The position numbers and the translations under genes were made by a program. This document shows, in pieces, positions 49,986-58,530 of a DNA stretch of 64,000 bases. The notes below the pieces were generated by a model. It was not told the origin of the DNA. It was given only the letters and a program-made list of their open reading frames with translations, and ran no database searches. Origin of the DNA: Sphaerospermopsis aphanizomenoides BCCUSP55 (GTDB taxonomy: Bacteria; Cyanobacteriota; Cyanobacteriia; Cyanobacteriales; Nostocaceae). How positions within the stretch are numbered: the stretch's first letter is position 1; every line of letters starts with the position of its first letter. Location of the stretch: NCBI RefSeq assembly GCF_001586785.1, contig NZ_LUFH02000002.1, positions 1 through 64,000 on the forward strand, read 5' to 3'.

Positions 49986-50755
49986 GTTTTTGTCTCACGC
50001 AGAGGCGCAAAGGCGCAAAGAAGAATTCATAGGATGTTTGTAAAGTAAAAAAGTTTACTAAAAAACCTCTCTCCAAACCTCTCTCCTACAAGGAAAGAGG
50101 CTTTGACTCCCCATTCCCTTGTAGGGAAGGGGGTTAGGGGGGTTAGGTTTTTGAGGTTTATTTGTTTTTTTGGGCGATGCGTTATGAATGGATGATGGAA
50201 GTATTTTTATGTATTGTTGTCGGATGCTTCAAGAATAATTGTCTGATAGCGTAGCGTGGCGCAAGCCATATCAGGATATCCAGGATTATAGGATTTACAG
50301 GATGATAGATACAAGAGTGATTATTGTGGATGATTTATGGATTTCACTTGAATCACTGTGTCATTTTCTATCTAAGCAGGTTTATATTTATAGTTTGAGT
50401 AGTTGTTCTTAATGGTTTTTGGTAAGTTAATTATGAATTTTCCGGAAATTATACATACTTAGTTTAGTGAGAACTTCCCACAAAATCGCAATATATTGAT
50501 TTTACTCAAACATGATATTATTCAGGACTTGAGTAATTTATCAAGTATTTTGACACTTATAATCCTGTAAATCCTTAAATCCTGAACATCCTGATTCAGA
50601 CAATTGGTTTTGTGAGAATTTATCACAAAATCGCACTATATTTATTTGACTCAAACATGAATTATTCAGGATTTGAGTAATTTATCAAGTATTTTGACAA
50701 TTATAATCCTGTAAATCCTATCATCCTGGACATCCTGATTCAGACAATTTTATTA
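49986..50755. other. 770-bp repeat-filled spacer
   Basis: After clpB come GAGGCGCAAAGGCGCAAAG (about 50002), an inverted-repeat block with CCTCTCTCC and GGAAAGAGG (50065-50150), and a GCGTAGCGTGGCGCAAGCC-type dispersed repeat (about 50248-50275). An ATCCTG element (50275-50305) and two tandem 140-bp units (50468-50750) complete the spacer. No gene is supported. Confidence 0.75.
50468..50750. repeat. Two tandem copies of a roughly 140-bp unit (period 146)
   Basis: The first copy (about 50468-50606) and second (about 50614-50750) share blocks such as CACAAAATCGCA, ACTCAAACATGA, GAGTAATTTATCAAGTATTT and TCCTGATTCAGACAAT, with small indels. Each ends with the ATCCTG-family motif found elsewhere at 34028, 62284 and 63893. 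Confidence 0.75.
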
Positions 50756-53155
50756 TTACGTATCATCATCTGATGCTGCTGTTTGCTGTTGCAAAGACTC
50801 TCGAATAGATGACAATAACTCAGGATTGCTTTCTATCATTTCTAGTAAGGTTAATATTGCTTGTGTATTAAGTTCAGGAAGGTTTGCTTGTCGTGCAAGT
50901 GCTTTAAGAATGGTAAATAATTTTTCTTGATTACAATGCAGAAGTTGCATTATATATAGTAACTTTACTGTAGCTGCTGCATTTTGCGTATGAGGATATT
51001 CATTACCTAATCTGTTTTGATATATTACTAAAGCTTGGTTGGCTAAATCTTCAGCTTTCAAATATTTACCTTGTGATATATAAAATAATGCCAAATTATT
51101 TAAACTAGCAGCAACATCAGTATTATCATTACCTAATTGGCTTTTTCTGATATCTAAAGATTGTAAAAAAAGAAGTTCAGCATCATTATATCTTCCTTGA
51201 TTTCTATACAATAATGCCAAATTATTTAGACTAGTAGCAACTTTAGGATGATCATTACCCAATTGGTTTTTGATGATATCTAAAGATTGCAAAAAAAGAA
51301 GTTCAGCATCATTGTACTTTCCTTGCAATTGATACAATCCTGCTAAATTATTGAGACTTTGTGCAACATCAGGATGATCATTACCTAATTGGCGTTTTCT
51401 AATATCTAAAGATTGTAAAAAAAGAGATTTAGCATTATTATATTTTCCTTGCAATTGATACAACAATTCTAATTTAGTAAAACTGGTAGCAACATCAAGA
51501 TGATCATTACCTAATCGAGATTTATAGATATCTAAAGATTGTAAAAAAAGAGGTTCAGCATCATTGAATCTTCCTTGATTTCTATACAATAATGCCAAAT
51601 TATTAAGACTAGTAGCAAGATCAGGATGATCATTACCTAATTGAGATTTGTAGATATCTAAAGATTGTAAAAAAAGAGGTTCAGCATCATTGAATCGTCC
51701 TTGATTTCTATATAATACTGCCAAATTATTTAAACTAGCAGCAACATTAGGATGATAATTACCTAATTGGTATTTTTTGATATTTAAAGATTGTAAAAAA
51801 AGAGGTTCAGCATCATTATATCGTCCTTGTGAATAGTAAAGTAATGCTAAACCATTTAAACTGCGAGCAAATTTAGTATCTTCATTACTTGCACACAAAG
51901 TAATCATCTTTTTGAGATGTGGTTCAATTAAATTGAATGTTTCCAGATTGGTTGATTGATCAATATTACTAGCAACATTAGTCAAAACCTCACAAAATGC
52001 TTGTTTAATTTGGCTATAGTCAAAATGCTGTTTAAGATGTTCATTAAAATAATCGTGAATAAGTAAATGTAAGTTATAAATATTTTCTTCAACAGTTATC
52101 ACTAGATGCAGCTTGCGGAGAGATTTTAACCAACGGTCTTTTAAATTATCCTCACTAAATGACTCACCTTGCAGACGTTGATAAATTTCTGTAACAAAAC
52201 GCCAATAAATAGGAGAAGGTGCGAATGCTGCTAATACACAAGCAAGATGTTTAGCTTCTGGTTTTAATTCATCCCAACTTAAATCAAATGCAGCTTGCAG
52301 TCCTCTTTGTGCTTGCATTCCTCCCGGTACTTCTTCTGGTGACAATGAAGGATGTTTGATTTTTTCTTGCAACTTACCACGCATTTTTTCTAGCGTTAGT
52401 TCTTGATAGTCTTCATCATCTAAATAATATGCCACCAATTCTAAAGCTAAAGGCAAATATCCTAACTCATAACAAAGTAGTTTAGCTTGTTCTAGTTCTG
52501 CATCTATTCGTTCTTGTCCAATAATTGATGCTAATAAATCTACTGCTGCATCTTCTGATAATACTTGTAATTCTAATTTTTCCGCAATGCGTTTATCCGG
52601 TGTTTCCCGCGAAGTCATCAACAACCGCATGGAAACTAAATCTTTTGGTGGTAAATAGGGTTTGATGTTCTCCGCTAAATTAGAAACATCATCAAGAATC
52701 AATAATACCTTTTCTGTTTGATATTTCCATGCTTGCCAACAAGCCGTTACCATTTGTTGAGGTGTTAAATTTTTTGGTAATTCGCTTTTAAATCTCCACT
52801 CTGTCAATGCGACTATTTCCGCAGCTATATTTTGCCTATCTCTAGCATCAATATAATAGACTCCACCAGTAAAAAATGATGTGCATTCGGTGAGATTTGC
52901 ATATTCTTGCACTAATCTAGTTTTGCCAACTCCACCCATACCGGAAACAATGCAAACGTTTTTACCACTTTGCAATAATTGATGGAGTTCTTTTAATTCC
53001 TCTTTCCGTCCAAACAGTCTACCTTCACGGGGTTGGGGTGGTGTGAATGGGTTTGTTTCTAGTTGTTGTGGTTGGGAAGGAATGGTAATATTTATCTGAT
53101 TATCTTTTCCGTCTTGTGTGATATTTATTTGTTTATCAATGTTGTTAAAGTTCAT
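50756..53155 (-). CDS. NLR-like NB-ARC-TPR protein with N-terminal amyloid-type motif
   Basis: The 799-residue STAND protein has three parts. Residues 6-19 (IDKQINITQDGKDN) repeat the motif at the C-terminus of the first gene of the operon. The NB-ARC NTPase (about 45-380) has Walker A SGMGGVGKT (71-79), Walker B VLLILDDV, sensor LLMTSRE and LGYLPLALELV, followed by a winged helix. Seven 42-residue kinesin-light-chain-like TPRs (GRYNDAEPLFLQSL and on) form the sensor arm. It should oligomerise on ligand binding and pass the signal through the N-terminal motif. It is intact; the TPR DNA repeats are nearly identical, which suggests recent expansion. Confidence 0.88.
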   Translation of the reverse strand: MNFNNIDKQINITQDGKDNQINITIPSQPQQLETNPFTPPQPREGRLFGRKEELKELHQLLQSGKNVCIVSGMGGVGKTRLVQEYANLTECTSFFTGGVYYIDARDRQNIAAEIVALTEWRFKSELPKNLTPQQMVTACWQAWKYQTEKVLLILDDVSNLAENIKPYLPPKDLVSMRLLMTSRETPDKRIAEKLELQVLSEDAAVDLLASIIGQERIDAELEQAKLLCYELGYLPLALELVAYYLDDEDYQELTLEKMRGKLQEKIKHPSLSPEEVPGGMQAQRGLQAAFDLSWDELKPEAKHLACVLAAFAPSPIYWRFVTEIYQRLQGESFSEDNLKDRWLKSLRKLHLVITVEENIYNLHLLIHDYFNEHLKQHFDYSQIKQAFCEVLTNVASNIDQSTNLETFNLIEPHLKKMITLCASNEDTKFARSLNGLALLYYSQGRYNDAEPLFLQSLNIKKYQLGNYHPNVAASLNNLAVLYRNQGRFNDAEPLFLQSLDIYKSQLGNDHPDLATSLNNLALLYRNQGRFNDAEPLFLQSLDIYKSRLGNDHLDVATSFTKLELLYQLQGKYNNAKSLFLQSLDIRKRQLGNDHPDVAQSLNNLAGLYQLQGKYNDAELLFLQSLDIIKNQLGNDHPKVATSLNNLALLYRNQGRYNDAELLFLQSLDIRKSQLGNDNTDVAASLNNLALFYISQGKYLKAEDLANQALVIYQNRLGNEYPHTQNAAATVKLLYIMQLLHCNQEKLFTILKALARQANLPELNTQAILTLLEMIESNPELLSSIRESLQQQTAASDDDT

Positions 53156-53203
53156 AGGATAATTACACTTAAAAAGTATTCACATACTTGATAAATAAAA
53201 GAG

Positions 53204-53218
53204 TTTAGCAATGCTAAA
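53204..53218. repeat. Palindrome TTTAGCA-A-TGCTAAA, copy 1
   Basis: Perfect seven-base arms followed by CCCTTACT. The same element lies in the other spacer of this operon (53741-53755). Confidence 0.7.
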
Positions 53219-53237
53219 CCCTTACTTGCTATTTTAT

Positions 53238-53669
53238 TTAATTGGCATTTTCTAAAATTAAATCAATAGCTTGTTTTAATATCATTTCCTTATCTACCAT
53301 TACTGCTAATTCTTCAGTTTCATATTTACCTTCAAATGCTTCTTTTGCTGCACCATTCAATGACAATTCATAAGCATCTTCTAAAGTTTCTCGCAATTCT
53401 TCACTAGTAAAGTACATTCCTCCTGATTTACGACGCTTGTTTGTGCGTTGAATTTCTTTGACTGCATTAGCAATAGACAAATTCCATGATCTAGTGGTAC
53501 GTTTTTCCGCTGCTTGTTTAATTAGATGCAGAAGAATAATTTTACCAAAACTAAAAATTTTATTCAGCTTATCATCTTTACTCATTTCCGTCATTTCTTC
53601 AACTAGCAGCAATGCACCAGGAATATTGCCATTTATTAGTAATTGTTGAAGTTCTAGTAATTCTTCCAT
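53238..53669 (-). CDS. DUF29-like protein in the NLR operon
   Basis: The 143-residue protein is helical and begins MEELLELQQLLINGNIPGAL; HLIKQAAEKRTTRSWNLSIANAV and KRRKSGGMYFTSEELRE follow. I believe it belongs to the cyanobacterial DUF29 proteins of this second type, with moderate certainty. A very strong Shine-Dalgarno (AGGAGG, eight bases before ATG) suggests high translation. It lies between the candidate effector and the NLR, with spacers of 99 and 82 bp. Its role is unknown. Confidence 0.7.
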   Translation of the reverse strand: MEELLELQQLLINGNIPGALLLVEEMTEMSKDDKLNKIFSFGKIILLHLIKQAAEKRTTRSWNLSIANAVKEIQRTNKRRKSGGMYFTSEELRETLEDAYELSLNGAAKEAFEGKYETEELAVMVDKEMILKQAIDLILENAN

Positions 53670-53740
53670 AACTCAAACCTCCTGAACTGAATTGCTCAAT
53701 TTGATTATAAAATTAAAAACAATTAGTGTGAGAATGAGGA

Positions 53741-53755
53741 TTTAGCATTGCTAAA
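53741..53755. repeat. Palindrome TTTAGCA-T-TGCTAAA, copy 2
   Basis: Perfect seven-base arms followed by CCCCTACT, matching copy 1 at 53204-53218. Both lie inside the transcript of the NLR operon. Confidence 0.7.
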
Positions 53756-53768
53756 CCCCTACTGTTCC

Positions 53769-54155
53769 TTACATTGTGATGTTGTTAGTTTGAGTATTGC
53801 CTGAACCAGCTTGGGAAAGGTTAAGCTGTTTACCGATAATGTTAATTGTGCCACCAGCTTTGACTGCTTGATACTTTTCCTTAAATGTGGCATTTTTTTC
53901 TACATCAGCAGTAGCAACCAATTCTGCAAAAATCGGATCATCAGGAATTTGTTGTAAAACTTCTGGCTTGAGAGATAATACTTCTGGATTACCTGCTGCT
54001 AAAGCTGCTGCTGTGTCTGGGGAATGTTTGCGAATTACAGCAATTGCGTTTCCAACCTTTTGCATTAAAACATCACTAAAATTTTCACCCTGTTTTTGTA
54101 ACATTCCAGTGAGAAATATGGTAGCAATAGCAGTAGCTAAAGTTATGGGTTCCAT
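53769..54155 (-). CDS. Candidate effector with C-terminal amyloid-type motif
   Basis: The 128-residue protein is the first gene of the NLR operon. Residues 1-100 are helical with a hydrophobic N-terminus (LATAIATIFLTGML), and the last 28 residues are Q/N/G-rich: IGKQLNLSQAGSGN (107-120). This matches IDKQINITQDGKDN at the NLR N-terminus, with seven of 14 identities and three conservative changes. Such shared motifs in gene pairs mark bacterial amyloid-signalling systems in which the NLR templates the effector. GAGG precedes the ATG at 54155; an upstream TTG start is less likely. Confidence 0.75.
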   Translation of the reverse strand: MEPITLATAIATIFLTGMLQKQGENFSDVLMQKVGNAIAVIRKHSPDTAAALAAGNPEVLSLKPEVLQQIPDDPIFAELVATADVEKNATFKEKYQAVKAGGTINIIGKQLNLSQAGSGNTQTNNITM

Positions 54156-54426
54156 TGAACTATTCCTCAAGATAGTTGAATATACCCATTATCGTCATCA
54201 TTCCTGGAAATCATCAACTAAGCTGTTGTGTATTTGGTTGGTATAATTCTAGCGGGCAAGATGCCGGCACCACAATTTACTTAATTTTTCTACCCAGTCC
54301 CCTTACCCCTAACATGGTAGTGTAATCCGAATCATAATTTAGAGGTATTCCTTACCTCAAAAAAGACATACATAGCCGAAAATTGATCCTCAGAATGATC
54401 TCTGCCAGTAAAACAGACAGATAACT

Positions 54427-56394
54427 ATGCTAGAACAAGGCACTATCAGTATACATACTGAGAATATTTTCCCAATTATCAAGAAATCTCTTTATTCAGA
54501 TCATCAAATTTTCTTGCGGGAACTGGTATCCAATGCTGTGGACGCGATCCAAAAGCTGAAAATGGTCTCTCGTGCTGGTGAGTATAATGGAGACATAGGG
54601 GAACCCGAAATTACAATTGCCATTGATAAAGATAACAAAACTCTCTCCATCTCCGATAATGGTATCGGTATGACCGCAGAGGAAGTCAAGAAATACATTA
54701 ACCAAGTCGCTTTCTCTAGTGCGGAAGAATTTATTCACAAATATGAAGGAAAAGCAGACCAACCAATTATTGGCCATTTTGGTTTAGGTTTCTACTCCTC
54801 CTTCATGGTGGCGAAAAAAGTAGAAATTGATACCCTTTCCTACAAAGAAGGTTCTCAAGCGGTTCACTGGAGTTGTGATGGTTCACCAGAGTTTACCTTA
54901 GATGAATCTTCCCGCACTACTCGCGGTACTACTATTATCCTCACTTTAATGCCCGATGAGGAAGAATATTTAGAAGCTGCGAGAATTAAGAATTTAGTTA
55001 AAACCTACTGTGATTTTATGCCAGTTCCCATCAAATTAGATGGGGAAGTATTGAATCAACAAAAAGCTGCTTGGAGAGAATCTTCTCACAATTTAACTAA
55101 AGAAGATTATTTAGAATTTTACCGCTATCTCTATCCTTTCCAAGAAGAACCTTTGTTATGGGTGCATCTCAATACAGATTATCCCTTTATTATTAATGGG
55201 ATTTTGTATTTCCCGAAAATGCGTCCTGATGTAGATGTAACTAAAGGACAAATTAAGTTATTCTGCAATCAGGTGTTTGTGAGTGATAACTGTGATGAAA
55301 TTATCCCTCAATTTTTAACGCCGATGCGGGGTGTAATTGACAGTACAGATATTCCTTTGAACGTTTCCCGCAGTGCTTTACAAGGCGATCGCACCGTTAA
55401 AAAAATAGGAGATTACATCGCCAAAAAAGTCGGCGATAGACTTAAAGAATTATACCGCGATGACCGCGAACAATACATTAGTGCTTGGAAAGATTTAGGC
55501 ACTTTCGTTAAATTTGGTGTTCTCAACGACGATAAATTTAAAAAACAAGTCGAAGATATCCTCATCTTCCGTACTACCGCTAAATTAAACGAAAAACCCG
55601 CAGAAACACCCGCAGTTGAAGTCCAATCTTCAGAAGGTGATGTTTGGCAAGATGTGACTTCAGCAAACAGCAGCAGTTTACCTTATACCACCATCAAAGA
55701 ATATCTAGAACGCAACAAAGAACGCCACGAAAATAAAGTATTTTACAGCACAGACGAAGCGACTCAAGCCACATATATTGCACTGCACCAAAGTCAAGGT
55801 TTAGAAGTCCTATTTATGGACTCTTTCATTGATACCCACTTTATTAACTTCCTGGAAAGAGAATATCAGGATGTCAAATTTACACGGGTAGACTCTGACC
55901 TTGATAACACATTGTTAGATGATAAATCAGGGGAAATTGTTGACCCCACCACTAATAAAACCAAGAGTGAAATTATCAAAGAATTATTTGAACAATCACT
56001 CAACAAACCCAAAGTTAATATTCGCACCGAAGCCTTAAAATCAGACGATCCCCAAGGAACACCACCAGCAATGGTATTGTTACCAGAAATTCTCCGTCGT
56101 CTGCGGGAAATGAACGCCATGATGCAACAGCAAAATGCTGATTTTCCTGAAGAACATATTTTGTTAGTCAATACTGCCCATCCTTTGATTCAAAACCTTT
56201 TAACTATCAATCAAGGTAGTATTATTCAAGGTGATGGAGAATCACCCACCGCGCAGTTAACAAAAATGATTTGTCAGCACGTTTATGATTTAGCACTGAT
56301 GTCGCAAAAAGGCTTTGATGCTGAAGGAATGAAATCTTTTGTGGAACGTTCTAATGAGGTGCTAACCAAGCTGACAGAACAAGCGAGTAAGTAG
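54427..56394 (+). CDS. htpG: HtpG (Hsp90) chaperone
   Basis: HtpG is the bacterial Hsp90, an ATP-dependent dimeric chaperone. The 655-residue protein has the GHKL ATP site with LRELVSNAVDAI, ISDNGIGM and IGHFGLGFYSSF, the middle domain with the catalytic Arg in PLNVSRSALQGD, and a C-terminal dimerisation domain. The length and start fit the family. A hairpin terminator follows 40 bp downstream. Confidence 0.96.
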   Translation: MLEQGTISIHTENIFPIIKKSLYSDHQIFLRELVSNAVDAIQKLKMVSRAGEYNGDIGEPEITIAIDKDNKTLSISDNGIGMTAEEVKKYINQVAFSSAEEFIHKYEGKADQPIIGHFGLGFYSSFMVAKKVEIDTLSYKEGSQAVHWSCDGSPEFTLDESSRTTRGTTIILTLMPDEEEYLEAARIKNLVKTYCDFMPVPIKLDGEVLNQQKAAWRESSHNLTKEDYLEFYRYLYPFQEEPLLWVHLNTDYPFIINGILYFPKMRPDVDVTKGQIKLFCNQVFVSDNCDEIIPQFLTPMRGVIDSTDIPLNVSRSALQGDRTVKKIGDYIAKKVGDRLKELYRDDREQYISAWKDLGTFVKFGVLNDDKFKKQVEDILIFRTTAKLNEKPAETPAVEVQSSEGDVWQDVTSANSSSLPYTTIKEYLERNKERHENKVFYSTDEATQATYIALHQSQGLEVLFMDSFIDTHFINFLEREYQDVKFTRVDSDLDNTLLDDKSGEIVDPTTNKTKSEIIKELFEQSLNKPKVNIRTEALKSDDPQGTPPAMVLLPEILRRLREMNAMMQQQNADFPEEHILLVNTAHPLIQNLLTINQGSIIQGDGESPTAQLTKMICQHVYDLALMSQKGFDAEGMKSFVERSNEVLTKLTEQASK

Positions 56395-56432
56395 AAAAAA
56401 ACAATTAAATATAGGGAGTATCCTACAGTTGT

Positions 56433-56458
56433 TAGAGACGTTGTTGGCAGCGTCTCTA
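56433..56458 (+). terminator. htpG terminator
   Basis: TAGAGACG and CGTCTCTA form a perfect eight-base stem with a ten-base loop, followed by TTTG. It lies about 40 bp after htpG. Confidence 0.6.
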
Positions 56459-56511
56459 TTTGTGAGAATATCGACCTCGGCTGATTACTGGTAATAAACT
56501 TGTTACTATTC

Positions 56512-56610
56512 CAATACTGTTCGGTTAAGGATTTTTGTAGGTTGGGTTGAACAAAGTGAAACCCAACAAACTCTTGTAAATGTTGGGTTTCGTTCCTCAA
56601 CCCAACCTAC
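56512..56610. mobile_element. Truncated MITE relative flanked by 32-bp direct repeats
   Basis: The left end CAATACTGTTCGGTTAAG equals the complement of the right end of the MITE at 33044-33180. Internal TAGGTTGGGTTGA and AACCCAACCTAC blocks match as well, but the right end is missing. Perfect 32-bp direct repeats lie at 56481-56512 and 56610-56641. Confidence 0.7.
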
Positions 56611-56704
56611 TGATTACTGGTAATAAACTTGTTACTATTCCCCTTTCTCTGCCCAAACAGATATGATAAATATTTAGACGGACATGATATAGTCGCTAAA
56701 CAAC

Positions 56705-57139
56705 ATGAAAATGAGAATGGGTAAGATTAGATTAGGTAGTCAGAAATTACTATTGTCTCTAGCTGTGGTGTGTGGAATTGGTGTGCTGAATGCCGATACT
56801 GTGTTTTCTCAAACAACTCCTACATTTCGCATTTTAAGGGTTAAAGCTACTTCTGGAACTACTTTTAAGTCACGAGAAAGCTGGTACAAGCAATCAAAAG
56901 ATATCGCTAGTGATGAAAAATGTCCAGCTAAATCAGGTGAGAAATTTTTTGTTTCTTCTATTAGGAGAGTAATTCAAAATGCACCTGCACGTCCTAAAGG
57001 TAATACTGAAAAGTTGAGTGATTATTGGGAAGTGACATTTGAAAAACCACTTCCCTGTGAAGATACCATTGATAATAATCAAACCTGGTATGTTTATAAA
57101 TCTCACGTGCAAGAACTAAGAGGTGTACTTGTTCCTTAG
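56705..57139 (+). CDS. Secreted protein of unknown function
   Basis: The 144-residue protein has a classical signal peptide (basic start, LLLSLAVVCGIGVL core, likely cleavage after VFSQ or nearby). The mature part has two Cys (EKCPAK and LPCEDT) that could form a disulphide and an SH3-like pattern (TWYVYKSHVQEL at the end). I do not recognise the family. It stands alone. Confidence 0.7.
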   Translation: MKMRMGKIRLGSQKLLLSLAVVCGIGVLNADTVFSQTTPTFRILRVKATSGTTFKSRESWYKQSKDIASDEKCPAKSGEKFFVSSIRRVIQNAPARPKGNTEKLSDYWEVTFEKPLPCEDTIDNNQTWYVYKSHVQELRGVLVP

Positions 57140-57222
57140 AGACTTTTGATATTTGTAGGGTGCGTTAATTGTTAGCCCTAGAAATATTAGCAGCACAGCA
57201 ATACATTTCGGTTACGGTTTTG

Positions 57223-57312
57223 TTCGCGTAGCGTGCCGTAGGCAATCCCCCCAAACCCTCTGGAAAAGGGTGGCTAAAAATGCAGTTGTTTTTCCCTTTT
57301 TCAGGGGGGATC
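57223..57312. repeat. Dispersed repeats after the secreted orphan
   Basis: GTTCGCGTAGCGTGCCGTAG belongs to the GC-rich family seen at 22747. It is followed by a longer inverted repeat with CCCCCC and GGGGGG ends around 57247-57308. No coding sequence is supported. Confidence 0.6.
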
Positions 57313-57346
57313 ATGTTACCTCTGACTTCTAAATGCTGCGGTTATA

Positions 57347-57769
57347 TTACAACAACTTGTCTCGCAAACTACTGGCTAAATCAAATAAATCTATTTCACC
57401 AACATGAAGATAACGAGCTAAAATATCTCTCACAGCAAATGTTTTTTCACCTTCTCTAGAAATCCTCAAACATTCTTCCAAACTGATTGCTAAATCAAAT
57501 AGTGGCTGGTCTCTGATATTCTGTCTAATCTTGACAGCAACATCATCATTACTCACCAAAAATTCTTTAATAGTATCTAATAGAGAATCACCTAATATTT
57601 CATCATTTCCCCAGGTTTCTAACCAATCTCCTTCTACATCTTCAACATAAAGATGAACATAATTGACCCCATATTCTAGCCAGTCTTGCTGCATTCTGCG
57701 GGCTGCTGCTAAAATTTCAGCAAATTCATCTACTTGAGTAATGCTGTTCATTTCTTTTTGGTTAAGCAT
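57347..57769 (-). CDS. Orphan acidic helical protein
   Basis: The 140-residue protein is not recognised. It is acidic and helical, with the pattern QVDEFAEILAAARRMQQDWLEYGVNYVHLYVEDVEGDW and DPLFDLAISLEECLRIS. I start it at the ATG 57769 rather than the TTG 30 bases upstream. The start could also be Met 57751. It lies 69 bp after the gene at 57838-58530 with the same orientation, so the two may form an operon. Confidence 0.55.
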   Translation of the reverse strand: MLNQKEMNSITQVDEFAEILAAARRMQQDWLEYGVNYVHLYVEDVEGDWLETWGNDEILGDSLLDTIKEFLVSNDDVAVKIRQNIRDQPLFDLAISLEECLRISREGEKTFAVRDILARYLHVGEIDLFDLASSLRDKLL

Positions 57770-57837
57770 AAATGCTGTCGTAAGCAGGTAAGGATGCAAG
57801 GACTCAGGTGTAGGTGTTCAATATCAAAAATTTGATA

Positions 57838-58530
57838 TCAGGAAAAGTTGACATACTTTCCTTCAGCAAGATGATCACTGTTGTACAGCGCCACATTTAC
57901 CAACTGGTTGATAAAATCATTCTCGGCGGGATTGTAACTTAAGAACAATCCTCTCTCTATTTCCCACATTTGTAGAGCATTTTGCCACTTCTCATATTTT
58001 TGGACATGATATTCTTTGCTAACAGTGGTGACTTGAATACAAAGTGGTTTCTGTTGATGATTGCTGACAATTAAGTCTGTAGCCATAGAAAGGTCGGCAA
58101 TATAACGCTGCCAATAATTACCTTCACGACGTACAATATCTTGAGCTATTGATCTAATAATATCATCATCAAACTGATTAAACTCACCTGCCATCATTTT
58201 TTTCTTCCAAATATAAAATTTGGCATCTGTTGAGTTTATCCACTTAGGAAATAAATAACCATACCAATACCTTTCATTTCCCGTCATTTGGTTAAATTTT
58301 GCTTCTCGTGCTGCTTGGGAAGGTAAAGATTGAATGATTAGCCAAATTGTAGAGTCCGTAATCACTTCTAGGAGAAAGGCAAGGACAAATGGTTTAGCAG
58401 TTAGGGAACCAGGACGAATGTATTTGACCCAACGATAAATCTCATTTAACCTTTTGGCTAACTGAGGATCTATGGTTGAGGCTTTCTCGATCAGTGACTT
58501 TAGTTTATCCTTTATCTCTTTTGCTTGCAA
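57838..58530 (-). CDS. Orphan protein with a degenerate PD-(D/E)XK-like segment
   Basis: The 230-residue protein is not recognised. ATDLIVSNHQQKPLCIQVTT (about 151-170) has the D-x(n)-Q-x-[K] spacing of DUF4365-like nuclease cores, but Thr (QVT) stands where the catalytic Lys is expected. The rest is helical and rich in Trp and Tyr. If related, it would be inactive or structural. It precedes the acidic helical protein and may partner it. Confidence 0.55.
   Translation of the reverse strand: MQAKEIKDKLKSLIEKASTIDPQLAKRLNEIYRWVKYIRPGSLTAKPFVLAFLLEVITDSTIWLIIQSLPSQAAREAKFNQMTGNERYWYGYLFPKWINSTDAKFYIWKKKMMAGEFNQFDDDIIRSIAQDIVRREGNYWQRYIADLSMATDLIVSNHQQKPLCIQVTTVSKEYHVQKYEKWQNALQMWEIERGLFLSYNPAENDFINQLVNVALYNSDHLAEGKYVNFS

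Larger units (their letters stand above)
56395..56704. other. Spacer after htpG: terminator and truncated MITE
   Basis: This 310-bp spacer holds a terminator (56433-56458), a truncated MITE relative (56512-56610) and perfect 32-bp direct repeats on either side of it (56481-56512 and 56610-56641). No gene is supported; an open frame on the minus strand here is repeat and htpG antisense. Confidence 0.8.

Noticed and set aside
50468-50750. Possible CRISPR array
   Set aside because: Only two long units with no short repeat-spacer periodicity and no cas genes; it is a tandem dispersed repeat.
56283-56600. 105-codon minus-strand frame
   Set aside because: It combines htpG antisense with terminator and MITE sequence.
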